Assembly (NCBI RefSeq): GCF_000010505.1
Contig: NC_010729.1
Location: forward strand, 854,501 to 918,500
Origin: Porphyromonas gingivalis ATCC 33277
GTDB lineage: Bacteria > Bacteroidota > Bacteroidia > Bacteroidales > Porphyromonadaceae
Length of the DNA stretch: 64,000 nucleotides
Direction: 5' to 3'
In this document: positions 24,906 to 34,243 of the stretch, piece after piece
Numbering within the stretch: position 1 is the first letter of the stretch
Layout: the number at the start of each line of letters is the position of its first letter
The notes under the pieces: generated by a model
Databases searched by the model: none
What the model saw: only the letters and a program-made list of their open reading frames with translations
Told to the model about the DNA's origin: nothing
Position numbers and translations under genes: made by a program

Positions 24906-26627
24906 TTATTCGGGACGAGAGCAACGGCTATAGAATGTGAGTTCTTCCGGACGGAAAGCGCGCACGTAGCTGTCGATCTTCTCCTGCTCAGCCTGACCGT
25001 AACGTAGATATACCTCTGCCGACTGACGGAATGAATCGTCGTCATTGGCAGCCAACATCAGCAGATGGCCGAAGACTGCATGAGCAGTCATCTCTACAAG
25101 CCGACGTGCTTGGAAATCGAGTAGCTCTTGGTCTTTCTGTTCTGTTACGAATGCTATCAGTGCTTCGGCACGGTCGGTCATACGAGCCAGAGCCTCTTTC
25201 ATCGGTTGCAACTCTGGCTTAACTTCTGTCTGCTGGTACTCTTCACGGATACGAGCGATATAAGTGCCTGTCGTGATATGGCGAATGGCTGCTACGACCT
25301 GCAACTGTGTGGTACCTTCGTAGATGTTTGTGATACGTACATCGCGGTAGAGACGTTCGCAGGTGTAGTCCTTCATGAAGCCGCTACCACCGTGGATCTG
25401 AACACAGTCATAGACATTCTGATTGGCAAACTCGGAGGTCATTCCCTTGCCCATAGGGGTATAAGCATCTGCCAGACGGCTGAAATGCTTCATTTCCGCA
25501 CGTTCTTCGGAAGTCAATTTTCGTTCGTGGCTGATATCCTCCAGCACTTTGTACATATCGACAAAACGGCTGGTTTCGTACAGCATGGCTCGCGAAGCAT
25601 CTGCCTTGGCACGAATGAGAGAGAGCATCTCGTAAACGGGAGCAAAAGCAATAATAGGCTTACCGAACTGCTTACGATCGAGGGCATAGGAGTGAGCTTC
25701 ACGGAAAGCTGCTTCCGACAGACCTACCGACTGTGCCATGATACCCAGACGAGCACCATTCATCAGAGCCATTACGTACTTGATAAGTCCCATCTTACGG
25801 TCTCCGCAAAGTTCTGCCTTGGCATTCTTGAAGACCAGTTCGCAAGTAGGAGCTCCCTTAATACCCATTTTGTTTTCCGTACGACGTACCGTCACTCCGC
25901 CATCACGATGATCATAGATGAACATAGAGAGACCACGAGCATCAGTGGTACCTTCTTCGCTTCGTGCCAATACGAGGTGGATATGTGAGTCACCATTGGT
26001 GATGAAGCGCTTTACCCCATTTAGATACCAGCATCCGTCAGCTTCGGAATAAGTAGCTTTCAGCATGACAGCCTGCAGGTCTGATCCGGCATCCGGTTCG
26101 GTCAGGTCCATAGACATGGTCTCACCGGCACAAACGCGAGGAATGAAACGCTCGCGCTGGTCTTCATTGCCAAATTCGTAGAGAGTCTCAGCACAGTCCT
26201 GCAATCCCCAGATATTCTCAAAGCCTGCATCGGCACGCGATACAATGTCTGCAGCCATGATATAAGGGGTGATCGGGAAATTGAGACCGCCATAACGGCG
26301 AGGCATGGAAATACCCATCAGGCCGGCATCTGTAATAGCTTTGAGGTTCTGCTTCGTGCCGGCTGCATACGCAACGCGTCCGTCATGGAGCGTAGGCCCT
26401 TCGTGATCTACGCTTTCAGCGTTGGGTGCTATGATATCGCCACAGATCTCGCCAACGATTTCGAGCACCTGCTCGTAGCTGTCCATGGCATCTTCGAAGT
26501 TGAGCGGAGCATAGTCGAACTCTTCTTTCTGCGTATAGCTTCTCTCTTTCAACTCCACGATGCGACGCATCAGCGGGTGATTCAGGTGATACCTGAGCTG
26601 CGGGGTGTCTGTATAATAATTAGCCAT
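24906..26627 (-). CDS. Acyl-CoA dehydrogenase
   Basis: A 573-residue flavoenzyme, longer than the usual ~380 by an N-terminal lead and a helical C-terminal extension (about 470-573). The core shows MSMDLTEPDAGSDLQAV (FAD and substrate loop), YLNGVKRFITNGD, RRTENKMGIKGAPTCEL, SYALDRKQFGKPI and YDCVQIHGGSGFMKDYTCER. The extended form is common for short-chain, ETF-coupled dehydrogenases. It desaturates an acyl-CoA and passes electrons to ETF. It follows etfA by 11 bases and is the last gene of the etfB-etfA-acd operon, so it most likely works with that ETF, perhaps in butyrate or propionate formation from amino acids. The substrate cannot be read from sequence. Confidence 0.9.
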   Translation of the reverse strand: MANYYTDTPQLRYHLNHPLMRRIVELKERSYTQKEEFDYAPLNFEDAMDSYEQVLEIVGEICGDIIAPNAESVDHEGPTLHDGRVAYAAGTKQNLKAITDAGLMGISMPRRYGGLNFPITPYIMAADIVSRADAGFENIWGLQDCAETLYEFGNEDQRERFIPRVCAGETMSMDLTEPDAGSDLQAVMLKATYSEADGCWYLNGVKRFITNGDSHIHLVLARSEEGTTDARGLSMFIYDHRDGGVTVRRTENKMGIKGAPTCELVFKNAKAELCGDRKMGLIKYVMALMNGARLGIMAQSVGLSEAAFREAHSYALDRKQFGKPIIAFAPVYEMLSLIRAKADASRAMLYETSRFVDMYKVLEDISHERKLTSEERAEMKHFSRLADAYTPMGKGMTSEFANQNVYDCVQIHGGSGFMKDYTCERLYRDVRITNIYEGTTQLQVVAAIRHITTGTYIARIREEYQQTEVKPELQPMKEALARMTDRAEALIAFVTEQKDQELLDFQARRLVEMTAHAVFGHLLMLAANDDDSFRQSAEVYLRYGQAEQEKIDSYVRAFRPEELTFYSRCSRPE

Positions 26628-26638
26628 AATCTTCTCTG

Positions 26639-27658
26639 TTACTTGCTGTTCTTCTTGTAATAAGTAATCATTTTGGGAATCACTTCTTCGATGGTTCCCG
26701 TAATCACGTAGTCGGCAATTGCATTGATAGGAGCATTCGGGTCATTGTTGATGGCAATGATGATAGAGCTTTCCTGCATACCGGCGATGTGCTGGATTTG
26801 TCCGCTGATACCGCAAGCGATATAGAGCTTGGGACGAACGGTAATACCTGTCTGTCCGATTTGCATGTCATGATCGGCAAAACCAGCATCTACCGCAGCA
26901 CGAGAAGCTCCAACTTCTCCACCCAATACAGATGCAAGATCATGCAAGAGGGCAAAATTTTCCTTGCTTCCGACTCCGTAGCCACCGGCAACGACAATGG
27001 GTGAAGCCTTGAGGTTGGATTTGCTCGCTTCTATATGACGCTCGATAATGTTTACAGCGAAGTCTTCGGCTTTGACATAATCAGCTACAGAATGACGAAC
27101 AACTTCGCCTTTGTAATCTGCCGAAAGAATTTCTTTTTTCATTACGCCTTCCCGTACTGTAGCCATCTGTGGACGGCAATCGGGATTGATGATAGTGGCT
27201 ACGATATTTCCACCGAATGCGGGACGGATCTGATAGAGCAGGTTCTTGTAAACCTTTCCTTCCTTCTTGTCTTCATGATCGCCTATTTCAAGGGAGGTAC
27301 AGTCTGCTGTAAGACCGCTACCCAATGCGGATGAAACACGGGGACCGAGGTCACGTCCAACAGAAGTGGCACCAAGCAAAGCGATTTGAGGTTTTTCTTC
27401 TTCGAAGAACTTCGTCACAATAGAAGTGAAGGGGAGTGTCAGATAATGTTCCAAGCGATCATCTTCGAACACGTGCAATTTATCCACTCCGTAAGGAAAT
27501 ACCTGTTCGGCAACGCCATCAATGGATTTGCCGATAGCAATGGCTTCCAGTCTGCAGCCCAAGGTAGAGGCCAATGAGCGGCCTTTGGTCAGCAATTCGA
27601 GACTTACGTCCTGAACGGCGCCGGCCTCTATTTCGAGATATACAAAAAGATTGTTCAT
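26639..27658 (-). CDS. etfA: Electron transfer flavoprotein alpha subunit
   Basis: A 339-residue protein with the N-terminal nucleotide-binding-like half and the C-terminal FAD domain. The FAD domain carries VVAGGYGVGSKENFALLHDL, then GGEVGASRAAVDAGF, IGQTGITVRPKLYIACGISG and IIAINNDPNAPI, which is the ETF-alpha signature. The middle also holds LLGATSVGRDLGPRVSSALG. With EtfB it forms the soluble carrier that accepts electrons from acyl-CoA dehydrogenase. It starts 8 bases after etfB. Confidence 0.95.
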   Translation of the reverse strand: MNNLFVYLEIEAGAVQDVSLELLTKGRSLASTLGCRLEAIAIGKSIDGVAEQVFPYGVDKLHVFEDDRLEHYLTLPFTSIVTKFFEEEKPQIALLGATSVGRDLGPRVSSALGSGLTADCTSLEIGDHEDKKEGKVYKNLLYQIRPAFGGNIVATIINPDCRPQMATVREGVMKKEILSADYKGEVVRHSVADYVKAEDFAVNIIERHIEASKSNLKASPIVVAGGYGVGSKENFALLHDLASVLGGEVGASRAAVDAGFADHDMQIGQTGITVRPKLYIACGISGQIQHIAGMQESSIIIAINNDPNAPINAIADYVITGTIEEVIPKMITYYKKNSK

Positions 27659-27666
27659 GATCTATC

Positions 27667-28533
27667 TTATCCGATTGTATGATTAGCAATAAGTTCCTGC
27701 ATCAAAGCTTCAATCTCTCCATCTTCGGGGAGCATTCGTTTTGCTTCTTTGGCCTGGAACACAACACTCTCTATATGTTTCACCTTTGTAGGTGAACCGG
27801 ACAGACCGCACTGAGCGAGGTCTGCCCCTACTTCTGCGGCACCCAATTCCACAATATGCAAGCCCGGACGTTGGCCAAGGAGTGCTTTGATCTCCTCTGT
27901 CGTGTCTTTGGTTTCGGAAGCTGTACGAGCATATTTATATCGCTGGAGCAACTTGGCATTGCGTGGACGACACGGAGCTGAGGAGCCGTTTACCGTTACA
28001 ACTAAAGGCATTGAAGCGACAACGGTCTCTACACCTCGCTCAAGACGACGCTTGATCTCGATACTTTTGGCATCTATTTTCAGAATATCTTCAGCATAGG
28101 TCACTTGCGGAAGTCCGAGTTTCTCTGCCACCTGTGGGCCTACTTGTGCCGTATCGCCATCGATAGCCTGACGACCGGAGATGATCAGATCAGGCAATCC
28201 GATATGGCGAATAGCTGTGGCAAGGGCATAGCTGGTAGCCAAAGTATCGGCACCGGCAAAAGCCTTGTCTGTAAGCAAGTAGCCACCATCGGCACCACGA
28301 TACATGGCTTCGCGTATGATGTCTGCTGCACGAGGAGGTCCCATCGTGAGAATATGAACGGTCGTATCAGGCATAGTTTCCTTGACACGCAGAGCCTGCT
28401 CCAAAGCATTGAGGTCTTCGGGATTGAAGATAGCCGGCAAGACGGAACGATTCACAGTACCGTCGGCTTTCATGGCATCCTTACCCACATTACGGGTATC
28501 AGGCACCTGTTTAGCAAGAACGATAATCTTCAT
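27667..28533 (-). CDS. etfB: Electron transfer flavoprotein beta subunit
   Basis: A 288-residue protein with the ETF-beta pattern: MKIIVLAKQVPDTRNVGKD, FNPEDLNALEQALRVKE, TVHILTMGPPRAADIIREAM, SGRQAIDGDTAQVGPQVAE and the signature VETVVASMPLVVTVNG. It binds AMP, or FAD in bifurcating types, and pairs with EtfA. It is the first gene of the operon. The longer than usual length (about 250 is typical of aerobes) is common in anaerobes; whether the complex bifurcates is not decided here. Confidence 0.95.
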   Translation of the reverse strand: MKIIVLAKQVPDTRNVGKDAMKADGTVNRSVLPAIFNPEDLNALEQALRVKETMPDTTVHILTMGPPRAADIIREAMYRGADGGYLLTDKAFAGADTLATSYALATAIRHIGLPDLIISGRQAIDGDTAQVGPQVAEKLGLPQVTYAEDILKIDAKSIEIKRRLERGVETVVASMPLVVTVNGSSAPCRPRNAKLLQRYKYARTASETKDTTEEIKALLGQRPGLHIVELGAAEVGADLAQCGLSGSPTKVKHIESVVFQAKEAKRMLPEDGEIEALMQELIANHTIG

Positions 28534-28623
28534 GAGTGTTTATTTTCGTTTTGAGTTTGAGTATTATCAAAATATGATTGTAGTCTTCGTATTCTAATTC
28601 TATATGATTTCCTCTGAATGGTA

Positions 28624-29343
28624 TTATGTCGTTTGTGTACGTGGAATTACTTTGTTTTTGGCTACGGTAGCTACAAATTCTTTCAGGTAGAATGGCTCCC
28701 AATAGGCAACATCCTCGTAAGATGAAGTCTCGATACGCGATAACGCAGGATGAAGCATATACAAAGCAAGGGGATGGATGACATTCTCTGAAAAAAGAGC
28801 ATTGGGATGTGAAAGAAAGGGTCGACACTTTTCAGCACCATCACCAACGAATAAGATGTTACGTCTTTGGAGTTCTTCAGAGAAAGAATTATGGTCTATC
28901 ACCAAAGGCAGTGTATCAGTAAGGGCTTTACCTTTGGAATCGAAAAGTGCTGTATAAACTTCCATACGTCTGGCGTCGATCATAGGGCAAATCAACCAAT
29001 CAGGTTGAGACAGTGGTCGTGCAGCCTCAGCAATCAACTCCAAAGTAGGGACAGACACAAGCGGTATTCCGAGTCCAAAGCATAACCCTTTGGCAATGGA
29101 CGATCCGATGCGTAGTCCGGTATATGATCCGGGACCGGAACTTAGAGCTACTATGGAAGGCTTCGCTCCTAAGCCTGTTGCCTCTGTCAAGACCTCTTGT
29201 ACGAATACGCCGATGTTAGCAGCATGCGAATTGCCCACATGGCTGACCCGTTGTGAGATAATAGTACCTGCAGCAGCAACCGCCACTGAGCAAACGCGAG
29301 TGGAGGTATCTATGAGAAGGAGGGGCGGATGGATATCTGTCAT
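28624..29343 (-). CDS. tsaB: tRNA threonylcarbamoyladenosine biosynthesis protein TsaB
   Basis: A 239-residue ASKHA-fold protein. The N-terminus LLLIDTSTRVCSVAVAAAG, the segment VALSSGPGSYTGLRIGSSIA and the following KGLCFGLGIPLVSVPTLE are typical of TsaB. TsaB is the platform that binds TsaD and TsaE to make t6A at position 37 of ANN-decoding tRNAs. A full consensus promoter lies 16 bases upstream. The etfB gene begins 90 bases downstream, so read-through into the ETF operon is possible. Confidence 0.92.
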   Translation of the reverse strand: MTDIHPPLLLIDTSTRVCSVAVAAAGTIISQRVSHVGNSHAANIGVFVQEVLTEATGLGAKPSIVALSSGPGSYTGLRIGSSIAKGLCFGLGIPLVSVPTLELIAEAARPLSQPDWLICPMIDARRMEVYTALFDSKGKALTDTLPLVIDHNSFSEELQRRNILFVGDGAEKCRPFLSHPNALFSENVIHPLALYMLHPALSRIETSSYEDVAYWEPFYLKEFVATVAKNKVIPRTQTT

Positions 29344-29359
29344 AAACCTTTTTCTGTGC

Positions 29360-29391
29360 CAAAGTTATCCGCTTTTACGTTACACAACAAA
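29360..29391 (-). promoter_or_regulatory. Promoter of tsaB
   Basis: On the minus strand, TTTG (29388-29391), a 20-base spacer and TAACTTTG (29360-29367) match the Bacteroidetes consensus exactly. Confidence 0.8.
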
Positions 29392-29504
29392 TTTTCGGGC
29401 TGATTTTTGCACAAAAAACCCATTTCCGTGTATTTTTCTATTGGTCAGAGGCTGAAAAAACATTCTTACAACTGCAAAGGAAACTTTATGACAGTGAGGT
29501 AATG

Positions 29505-29544
29505 AAAAAGGCTGTGTCGTGAGTTTCCTCATACACAGCCTTTT
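29505..29544 (-). terminator. Terminator of the exb operon
   Basis: AAAAAGGCTGTGT and ACACAGCCTTTT form a strong stem around a 15-base loop. On the minus strand a T run follows. It lies just beyond the second exbD stop. Confidence 0.8.
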
Positions 29545-29572
29545 ATAAGGGTATTTATTCTTTACAAGGATA

Positions 29573-30046
29573 CTATTTGGTATCCTTACGAGCCGAATAG
29601 TTGATATTCAAAGCATCAGCACGACGAAGCTCATATTTTACCTGTTCGAAGATATGCATCTTGGTATCTTTGTCACCTTTGATGGATATTGTCATAAGCT
29701 TTTTGCGCTCATCTTTAACCTTGCTTTCCTCTTGTTTAACGTACGTATATACAGCACCCGGATCTTGCGTAATCTGATCATTCAGCTGAATACAAGGCTT
29801 GGTCCCGTACATAGTCTGATAAGCCTCATTGGGCTTGCCGATATATACGAATGTAACCAAAGACTTTTCTTCGAGCTTGGTCAATTCAGTCGCTTTAGGG
29901 AGGTTATTATACGACACCTTGGGCGTCACCTCACGAATTGTCGTTACCATCATGATAAAGAAGAGGAACGCAAAAACCAAGTCAGGCAAAGACGAGGTAT
30001 TGAGTTCGGGCATTTCACGCCCGCCGGATTTATTAAACTTTCCCAT
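29573..30046 (-). CDS. exbD: ExbD/TolR-family transport protein (second copy)
   Basis: A 157-residue protein with one N-terminal membrane helix (about 19-38: SLPDLVFAFLFFIMMVTTI) that carries the essential Asp22 after Pro. The remaining ~115 residues are periplasmic (VTFVYIGKPNEAYQTM, VKYELRRADALNINYS). ExbD with ExbB uses the proton gradient to energise TonB. It starts 15 bases after the other exbD and ends the operon. It differs from the first copy in length and periplasmic sequence; two unlike ExbD subunits in one operon are common in Bacteroidetes. Confidence 0.85.
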   Translation of the reverse strand: MGKFNKSGGREMPELNTSSLPDLVFAFLFFIMMVTTIREVTPKVSYNNLPKATELTKLEEKSLVTFVYIGKPNEAYQTMYGTKPCIQLNDQITQDPGAVYTYVKQEESKVKDERKKLMTISIKGDKDTKMHIFEQVKYELRRADALNINYSARKDTK

Positions 30047-30061
30047 TTTGTTCCTTATTCT

Positions 30062-30676
30062 TTACTTGAGATTAGACAACGGCATTTCTGAAATGTGCAA
30101 CGGATATGCTTCTAAAACAGCCTTCTGCTTGGAAGGAGTAAGCTCCTTGTATGGTTTGTGGAAATACTTTTGAGCAAATTCGTCCCAAACTTCGTTATAT
30201 GCAGCAATGAGTTCATTTTGTACACTGATATACATCTGATAGCTGGTCTCGATCTGATTTTTGATCGAAATAGCATAAGAAGAAGTAACCAGTTCCATGG
30301 TACCAAGCCCTACTACCTCGCGCTTTTCCTTCTCGGGAAGATCGGCACGATTCGTGGGGTTGGCGATAAACTCTTTTGTAATCCGTCTTAAATCACTCAA
30401 CTTCACGGGGATAATCTGATCCTGCGATCCTGTAGCTCCCTTTTTCAACAAGATAATCTCGTCATTCTTATTGACCAATATACGCATGATGTTGCGGTCA
30501 TTGATCTCGACGTCGGGTTGTTTTTCCTTGTTAGGAGAGAGCGGTGGCAAACGACGAGTAAGCCCCATATCCGTATCCATTGATGTAGTAATCAAAAAGA
30601 AGATAAGCAACATAAAAGCGATATCGGCTGATGATGATCCGTTGATGCCGGGCGTTTTTCTTTTCTTTCTTGCCAT
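30062..30676 (-). CDS. exbD: ExbD/TolR-family transport protein (first copy)
   Basis: A 204-residue protein. The basic N-terminus MARKKRKTPGINGSSSADIA leads into one helix (FMLLIFFLITTSM), with the conserved Asp at about residue 18. The periplasmic part is about 165 residues and contains DVEINDRNIMRILVNKNDEI and TSYQMYISVQNELIAAYNEV. The last part is specific to Bacteroidetes ExbD forms. It should form a complex with ExbB (31191-32003) and TonB. It starts 35 bases after the four-helix membrane protein gene. Confidence 0.88.
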   Translation of the reverse strand: MARKKRKTPGINGSSSADIAFMLLIFFLITTSMDTDMGLTRRLPPLSPNKEKQPDVEINDRNIMRILVNKNDEIILLKKGATGSQDQIIPVKLSDLRRITKEFIANPTNRADLPEKEKREVVGLGTMELVTSSYAISIKNQIETSYQMYISVQNELIAAYNEVWDEFAQKYFHKPYKELTPSKQKAVLEAYPLHISEMPLSNLK

Positions 30677-30711
30677 AGTGCTTTCTGTTTTCTTTTATAA
30701 TGATTACACGA

Positions 30712-31182
30712 TCAACGCTTCAGTGACTTGCGGGCTGCACCCCAAATTGTTGCCAAAATTACAAGGATACCTAAGGTGTAGATGGTGTAAAGCCACATAT
30801 CCGTAACTTTCAACCAACCCGGTGTGTTGTATTGGGCAGAATCTGCGTTGAGACTGATCATCGCCTCAGTACTACCCGCTGCATAGCCAATGAGCAACAC
30901 GACAACCAAGAGGATGAAAGACGCAAGCGACATCATGGCTCTCCTGGGATTGTTCTTGAAACCCTTGGCAAAAGAGCCTAAGGAAAAGAACAAAGTCGCC
31001 AGCACGGCAGCTCCGAATAAAATATATGACCAAGTAAGCAGCAGGCCGGTCTGATGATAGATCGTCCTCTCTCCTTCCACGTGATTTCCTCCAAAGAAGA
31101 ATGCCAATACAACGATAACGCTGATGGTCACAATAGAAATGAGAGTCCAGCTGGATACTTTTCTTATTTTAGTAACAGCCAT
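30712..31182 (-). CDS. Small membrane protein encoded between exbB and exbD
   Basis: A 156-residue protein with four predicted helices, at about 11-30, 47-67, 84-104 and 129-149, and short loops. It has a basic N-terminus (MAVTKIRKVSSWTLIS) and a basic C-terminal tail (ARKSLKR). No family is recognised. Its position, 8 bases after exbB and before two exbD genes, suggests it is an accessory part of the same proton-driven complex. That is inferred from context only. Confidence 0.7.
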   Translation of the reverse strand: MAVTKIRKVSSWTLISIVTISVIVVLAFFFGGNHVEGERTIYHQTGLLLTWSYILFGAAVLATLFFSLGSFAKGFKNNPRRAMMSLASFILLVVVLLIGYAAGSTEAMISLNADSAQYNTPGWLKVTDMWLYTIYTLGILVILATIWGAARKSLKR

Positions 31183-31190
31183 ATCTGTTA

Positions 31191-32003
31191 TTATTTTTTG
31201 AATTTCACGTTGTACTTGATAATGGAATCGAGCAGTGTGATAGATGCGTCTTCCATCTTGTTGAGGATACCCTCTACCTTAGAAAGGATGTAGTTGTAGA
31301 ATACTTGAAGGATCAAGGCTACGATAAGACCACCGATAGTAGTGATCAAAGCCACCTTCATACCGCCGGCTACAACCGTCGGGCTGATATCACCTACGCG
31401 CTCAATCTTGTCGAATGCCATCACCATACCTACTACTGTACCCAAGAATCCAAGAGAAGGAGCCATGGCAATAAAGAGGGTAATCCATGAAAGATTCTTT
31501 TCGAGCAAACCGCTCTGAACACCCCCGTATGAAACGATAGAGCGTTCTACAATATCTACTCCCTGATCAATACGCATCAGGCCCTGATAAGCGATTGATG
31601 CTACAGGACCACGAGTGTCGCGAGCAATGGTCTTAGCACCTTCTACATCGCCACGCTCAAGAGCTTGATCGATATCAGCAAGCAATTTTTCGTTGTTCGT
31701 GTCAGCCAAGTTCAGATAGATGATACGCTCTAGGCAGATAGCCAAACCTAAAATAAGGGCAATAGCTACAGTGGACATAAACTCGGGGCCACCTTCGATA
31801 AACTTCTTCTTCAATGCCTGGTGGAAAGAAGCTTCTTCAGCCGCGGGGATTGTTTCAACCGCAGGAGCTTCCTCTTCTACTGCAGCAGTCTCCATAGCTA
31901 CCGAAGTGGCCGAATCAGCCGCTGCATCTTGAGCGAAAGCCTGAGTCATGAAGCCTACTGACATAAAGGCCACACATGCAATTGTTGCAAATAACTTTTT
32001 CAT
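31191..32003 (-). CDS. exbB: ExbB/TolQ/MotA proton channel protein
   Basis: A 270-residue protein. It begins with a signal-peptide-like segment, MKKLFATIACVAFMSVGFMT, then an Ala/Glu-rich stretch (about 25-60) before the first helix (STVAIALILGLAICLERIIY). The MotA/TolQ/ExbB core lies at 115-255, with LSWITLFIAMAPSLGFLGTV, then VAGGMKVALITTIGGLIVAL. The extra signal peptide and acidic linker are typical of Bacteroidetes ExbB. It is the first gene of the exbB-membrane protein-exbD-exbD operon and lies 67 bases downstream of tRNA-Ser on the same strand. It probably energises the TonB encoded at 34373-35065. Confidence 0.92.
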   Translation of the reverse strand: MKKLFATIACVAFMSVGFMTQAFAQDAAADSATSVAMETAAVEEEAPAVETIPAAEEASFHQALKKKFIEGGPEFMSTVAIALILGLAICLERIIYLNLADTNNEKLLADIDQALERGDVEGAKTIARDTRGPVASIAYQGLMRIDQGVDIVERSIVSYGGVQSGLLEKNLSWITLFIAMAPSLGFLGTVVGMVMAFDKIERVGDISPTVVAGGMKVALITTIGGLIVALILQVFYNYILSKVEGILNKMEDASITLLDSIIKYNVKFKK

Positions 32004-32070
32004 CGCGAGTCTTTTGTTTAGATTAGTACTTTTCGTTTTCTTTTATTTTGTTCCTTAATAATCTTCTGCG

Positions 32071-32158
32071 CGGAGAGAGCGGGATTCGAACCCGCGAAAC
32101 GCTTTCGGCGTTTACACACTTTCCAGGCGTGCCTCTTCAACCACTCGAGCACCTCTCC
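32071..32158 (-). tRNA. tRNA-Ser (anticodon GGA)
   Basis: An 88-base minus-strand cloverleaf with acceptor GGAGAGG/TCTCTCC, anticodon loop CTGGAAA (anticodon GGA), a long variable arm (TAAACGCCGAAAGCGTTT region) and T-arm CGGGTTCGAATCCCG. The long variable arm and anticodon identify serine. No CCA is encoded. A TAGATTTG box lies about 130 bases upstream. No terminator separates it from exbB. Confidence 0.95.
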
Positions 32159-32350
32159 TTGTCATTCCATTAAAAACTCCCTACCCGTCAACTTGGGTGC
32201 GGCTATAGCCTTATGCATCAGCCTCATAACCACGAATTATGGGTGGGAGGATTGCCGATCAATACAACGTCTTAACCGGATTCATCCGCAAATCTATGTT
32301 TTTTTCATCATTCCATCCCTATTTTGGAGCACATTTTTCAGTTGGAATAC

Positions 32351-33154
32351 TTAAATCGGACGAATAATTTTTCCCTCTTGAAACTGAAAACCGAAAAAAC
32401 GGCATGCATTTCGGACCGTTTTTTCAGCCAAAATATCCGGATCCAGTCCGAGACTGTGTGCAATAAAAGTAGCTGTATGCACCAGATAAGCAGGTTCATT
32501 GCGGCGGCCTCTTTTCGGGGTGGGTGCCAAGTAAGGCGAATCCGTTTCGAGCAGGAGCCGATCAAGAGGTATCAGAGGCAATAGGGCTGGGAGCGTGTTT
32601 TTCTTGAATGTTACAGTTCCATTGATACCTATATAGAAATGAGGATATGACAAAGCTCGTCGAAGATCGGTCTCATCGCCCGAAAAACTATGAAAAACAC
32701 CTCGGATTTTATCGGATGGGAACCTGTTCAGACACGCAAATACCACATCCCATGCCTCGCGAGAATGTATAATAATCGGCAAGTCGTAAGCCATACTCCA
32801 TTCTATCTGAGTAAGAAAGGCTTCGATTTGTTCTGCTTCGAATGTCTTATCCCAATACAAATCGATACCGATTTCTCCTATAGCTACGAACGAACGGGTA
32901 TCCAGTTCGTGGCGAATAAAAGTGAGTTGTTCCCGAAAATCATTTCGCACTGATGTTGGATGCAGGCCCATAGCCTCGGACACATAGCCCGGGTGTCGAG
33001 AGAGGACTCCTTGCATACGCGCGATACTTTCCACATCGATATTCGGCATGACGAGATGAATGAGACCGGCTTCTTGAGCAGCAAGAATTACTTGCTCGAC
33101 ATCATCGTCGAACTGGGGTTCATAAACATGCGTATGGGTATCGATGAGTATCAT
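32351..33154 (-). CDS. TatD-family metal-dependent hydrolase
   Basis: The start at 33154 gives MILIDTHTHVYEPQF, placing the metal-binding HTH at the N-terminus as usual; the frame upstream is not conserved. The 267-residue protein has the TatD metal ligands Glu (VAIGEIGIDLYWD), His (PIIIHSREAWD) and His (GVFHSFSGD), and the signature LLLETDSPYLAP with the last Asp. Family members act as DNases or deoxyribonucleases of unclear physiological role. The gene lies 70 bases after the polyprenyl synthase gene and may be co-transcribed. Confidence 0.92.
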   Translation of the reverse strand: MILIDTHTHVYEPQFDDDVEQVILAAQEAGLIHLVMPNIDVESIARMQGVLSRHPGYVSEAMGLHPTSVRNDFREQLTFIRHELDTRSFVAIGEIGIDLYWDKTFEAEQIEAFLTQIEWSMAYDLPIIIHSREAWDVVFACLNRFPSDKIRGVFHSFSGDETDLRRALSYPHFYIGINGTVTFKKNTLPALLPLIPLDRLLLETDSPYLAPTPKRGRRNEPAYLVHTATFIAHSLGLDPDILAEKTVRNACRFFGFQFQEGKIIRPI

Positions 33155-33224
33155 TAGGCAAGAGCGAATAAGAGGCAATCACCTCTACTTATTCCGATGT
33201 ATTGATACAAAAACTTTCTATTTC

Positions 33225-34202
33225 TTATGATTTTCTGTTACGGAGAGTACCGATCAGTTCTCTCAAAGGCTTGGTTGTGATCTCATCAAGACCCAATTCG
33301 TCAAGAGCCTTTTCGGCCAAACCGTTGTGATAATCGATCAGATCTTCCACGATCGGACGAATCCCCAGACGATTATAAATACCTGTCACAGCTCGGATCT
33401 TTTCTTCACACTGCACATCCGGCATCAAAAGGGATTCTCTGAGGAGATTCAATTCCTCTCCCTGAGCTATCTCAAGGGCTTTGATCAGAAGCATCGTCTT
33501 TTTATTACAAGCTATATCATCGCCGATTTTCTTGCCGAGGATAATGGGATCGCCATATACATCGAGGAGGTCGTCCTCCAATTGGAAAGACAAGCCGATA
33601 TGTATGCCGTAGCGATAGAGAATATCTGCTTTCTCAATATCCGCTCCTCCGGCTATAGCCCCCATCTTAAGGGCTGTAGCCAAGAGAACTGCTGTCTTCA
33701 AACGAATCATTTCCAGGTACTCGTCCTCGGCAACAAAGTCCCGCCGTTCGAAGTCCATGTCGTACTGTTGTCCTTGGCAAATCTCCATAGCCATACGATT
33801 GAACAAGGGCAAAAGGACAGGCAGTAGCCGACTATCCACTTTGGCCAGATGCTCGTAGGCGGCAACTGTCATGGCATCGCCCGAGAGAATGGCTGTATTA
33901 TCCCCCCACCGATGATGAACGGTTTCTTTACCTCTTCTCATGGAGGATTTGTCCATGAGATCGTCATGCAGCAAGGTGAAGTTATGGTAAGTTTCAATAG
34001 CCATAGCCACTTCGAGGGCCGGCTTATAATCACCACCGAACATCTCGCAGGCTATACATGCGAGGGTAGGGCGGACACGCTTGCCTCCGAGCCTCAAAAT
34101 ATAGGATATAGGTTGGAAGAGGCCGTCGGGTTTTCTCTGATCATAGGGTTGTGATGCTATCTCCTGTTCGATTATTTCTCTCAGGTCTTCGAAAGTATGC
34201 AT
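33225..34202 (-). CDS. Polyprenyl (trans-isoprenyl) diphosphate synthase
   Basis: A 325-residue enzyme. The first Asp-rich motif is DDLMDKSSMRRG, preceded by NFTLLHD, and the second is FQLEDDLLDVYGD. PLGGKRVRP-like binding of the substrate pyrophosphate is seen in RLGGKRVRPTLA. These are the marks of class E chain-elongating prenyl synthases, which condense IPP with allylic diphosphates. The product could be the octaprenyl chain of menaquinone or a shorter one; chain length is not read here. It lies between the tonB terminator and tatD. Confidence 0.92.
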   Translation of the reverse strand: MHTFEDLREIIEQEIASQPYDQRKPDGLFQPISYILRLGGKRVRPTLACIACEMFGGDYKPALEVAMAIETYHNFTLLHDDLMDKSSMRRGKETVHHRWGDNTAILSGDAMTVAAYEHLAKVDSRLLPVLLPLFNRMAMEICQGQQYDMDFERRDFVAEDEYLEMIRLKTAVLLATALKMGAIAGGADIEKADILYRYGIHIGLSFQLEDDLLDVYGDPIILGKKIGDDIACNKKTMLLIKALEIAQGEELNLLRESLLMPDVQCEEKIRAVTGIYNRLGIRPIVEDLIDYHNGLAEKALDELGLDEITTKPLRELIGTLRNRKS

Positions 34203-34243
34203 AGTACTGTAACTATAGTAGGTTGATTATGACGGAACTAAAA

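Noticed and set aside
28511-28828. 105-codon minus-strand frame across the tsaB-etfB gap
   Set aside because: It overlaps the end of tsaB in another frame and the etfB start; no domain and poor composition.
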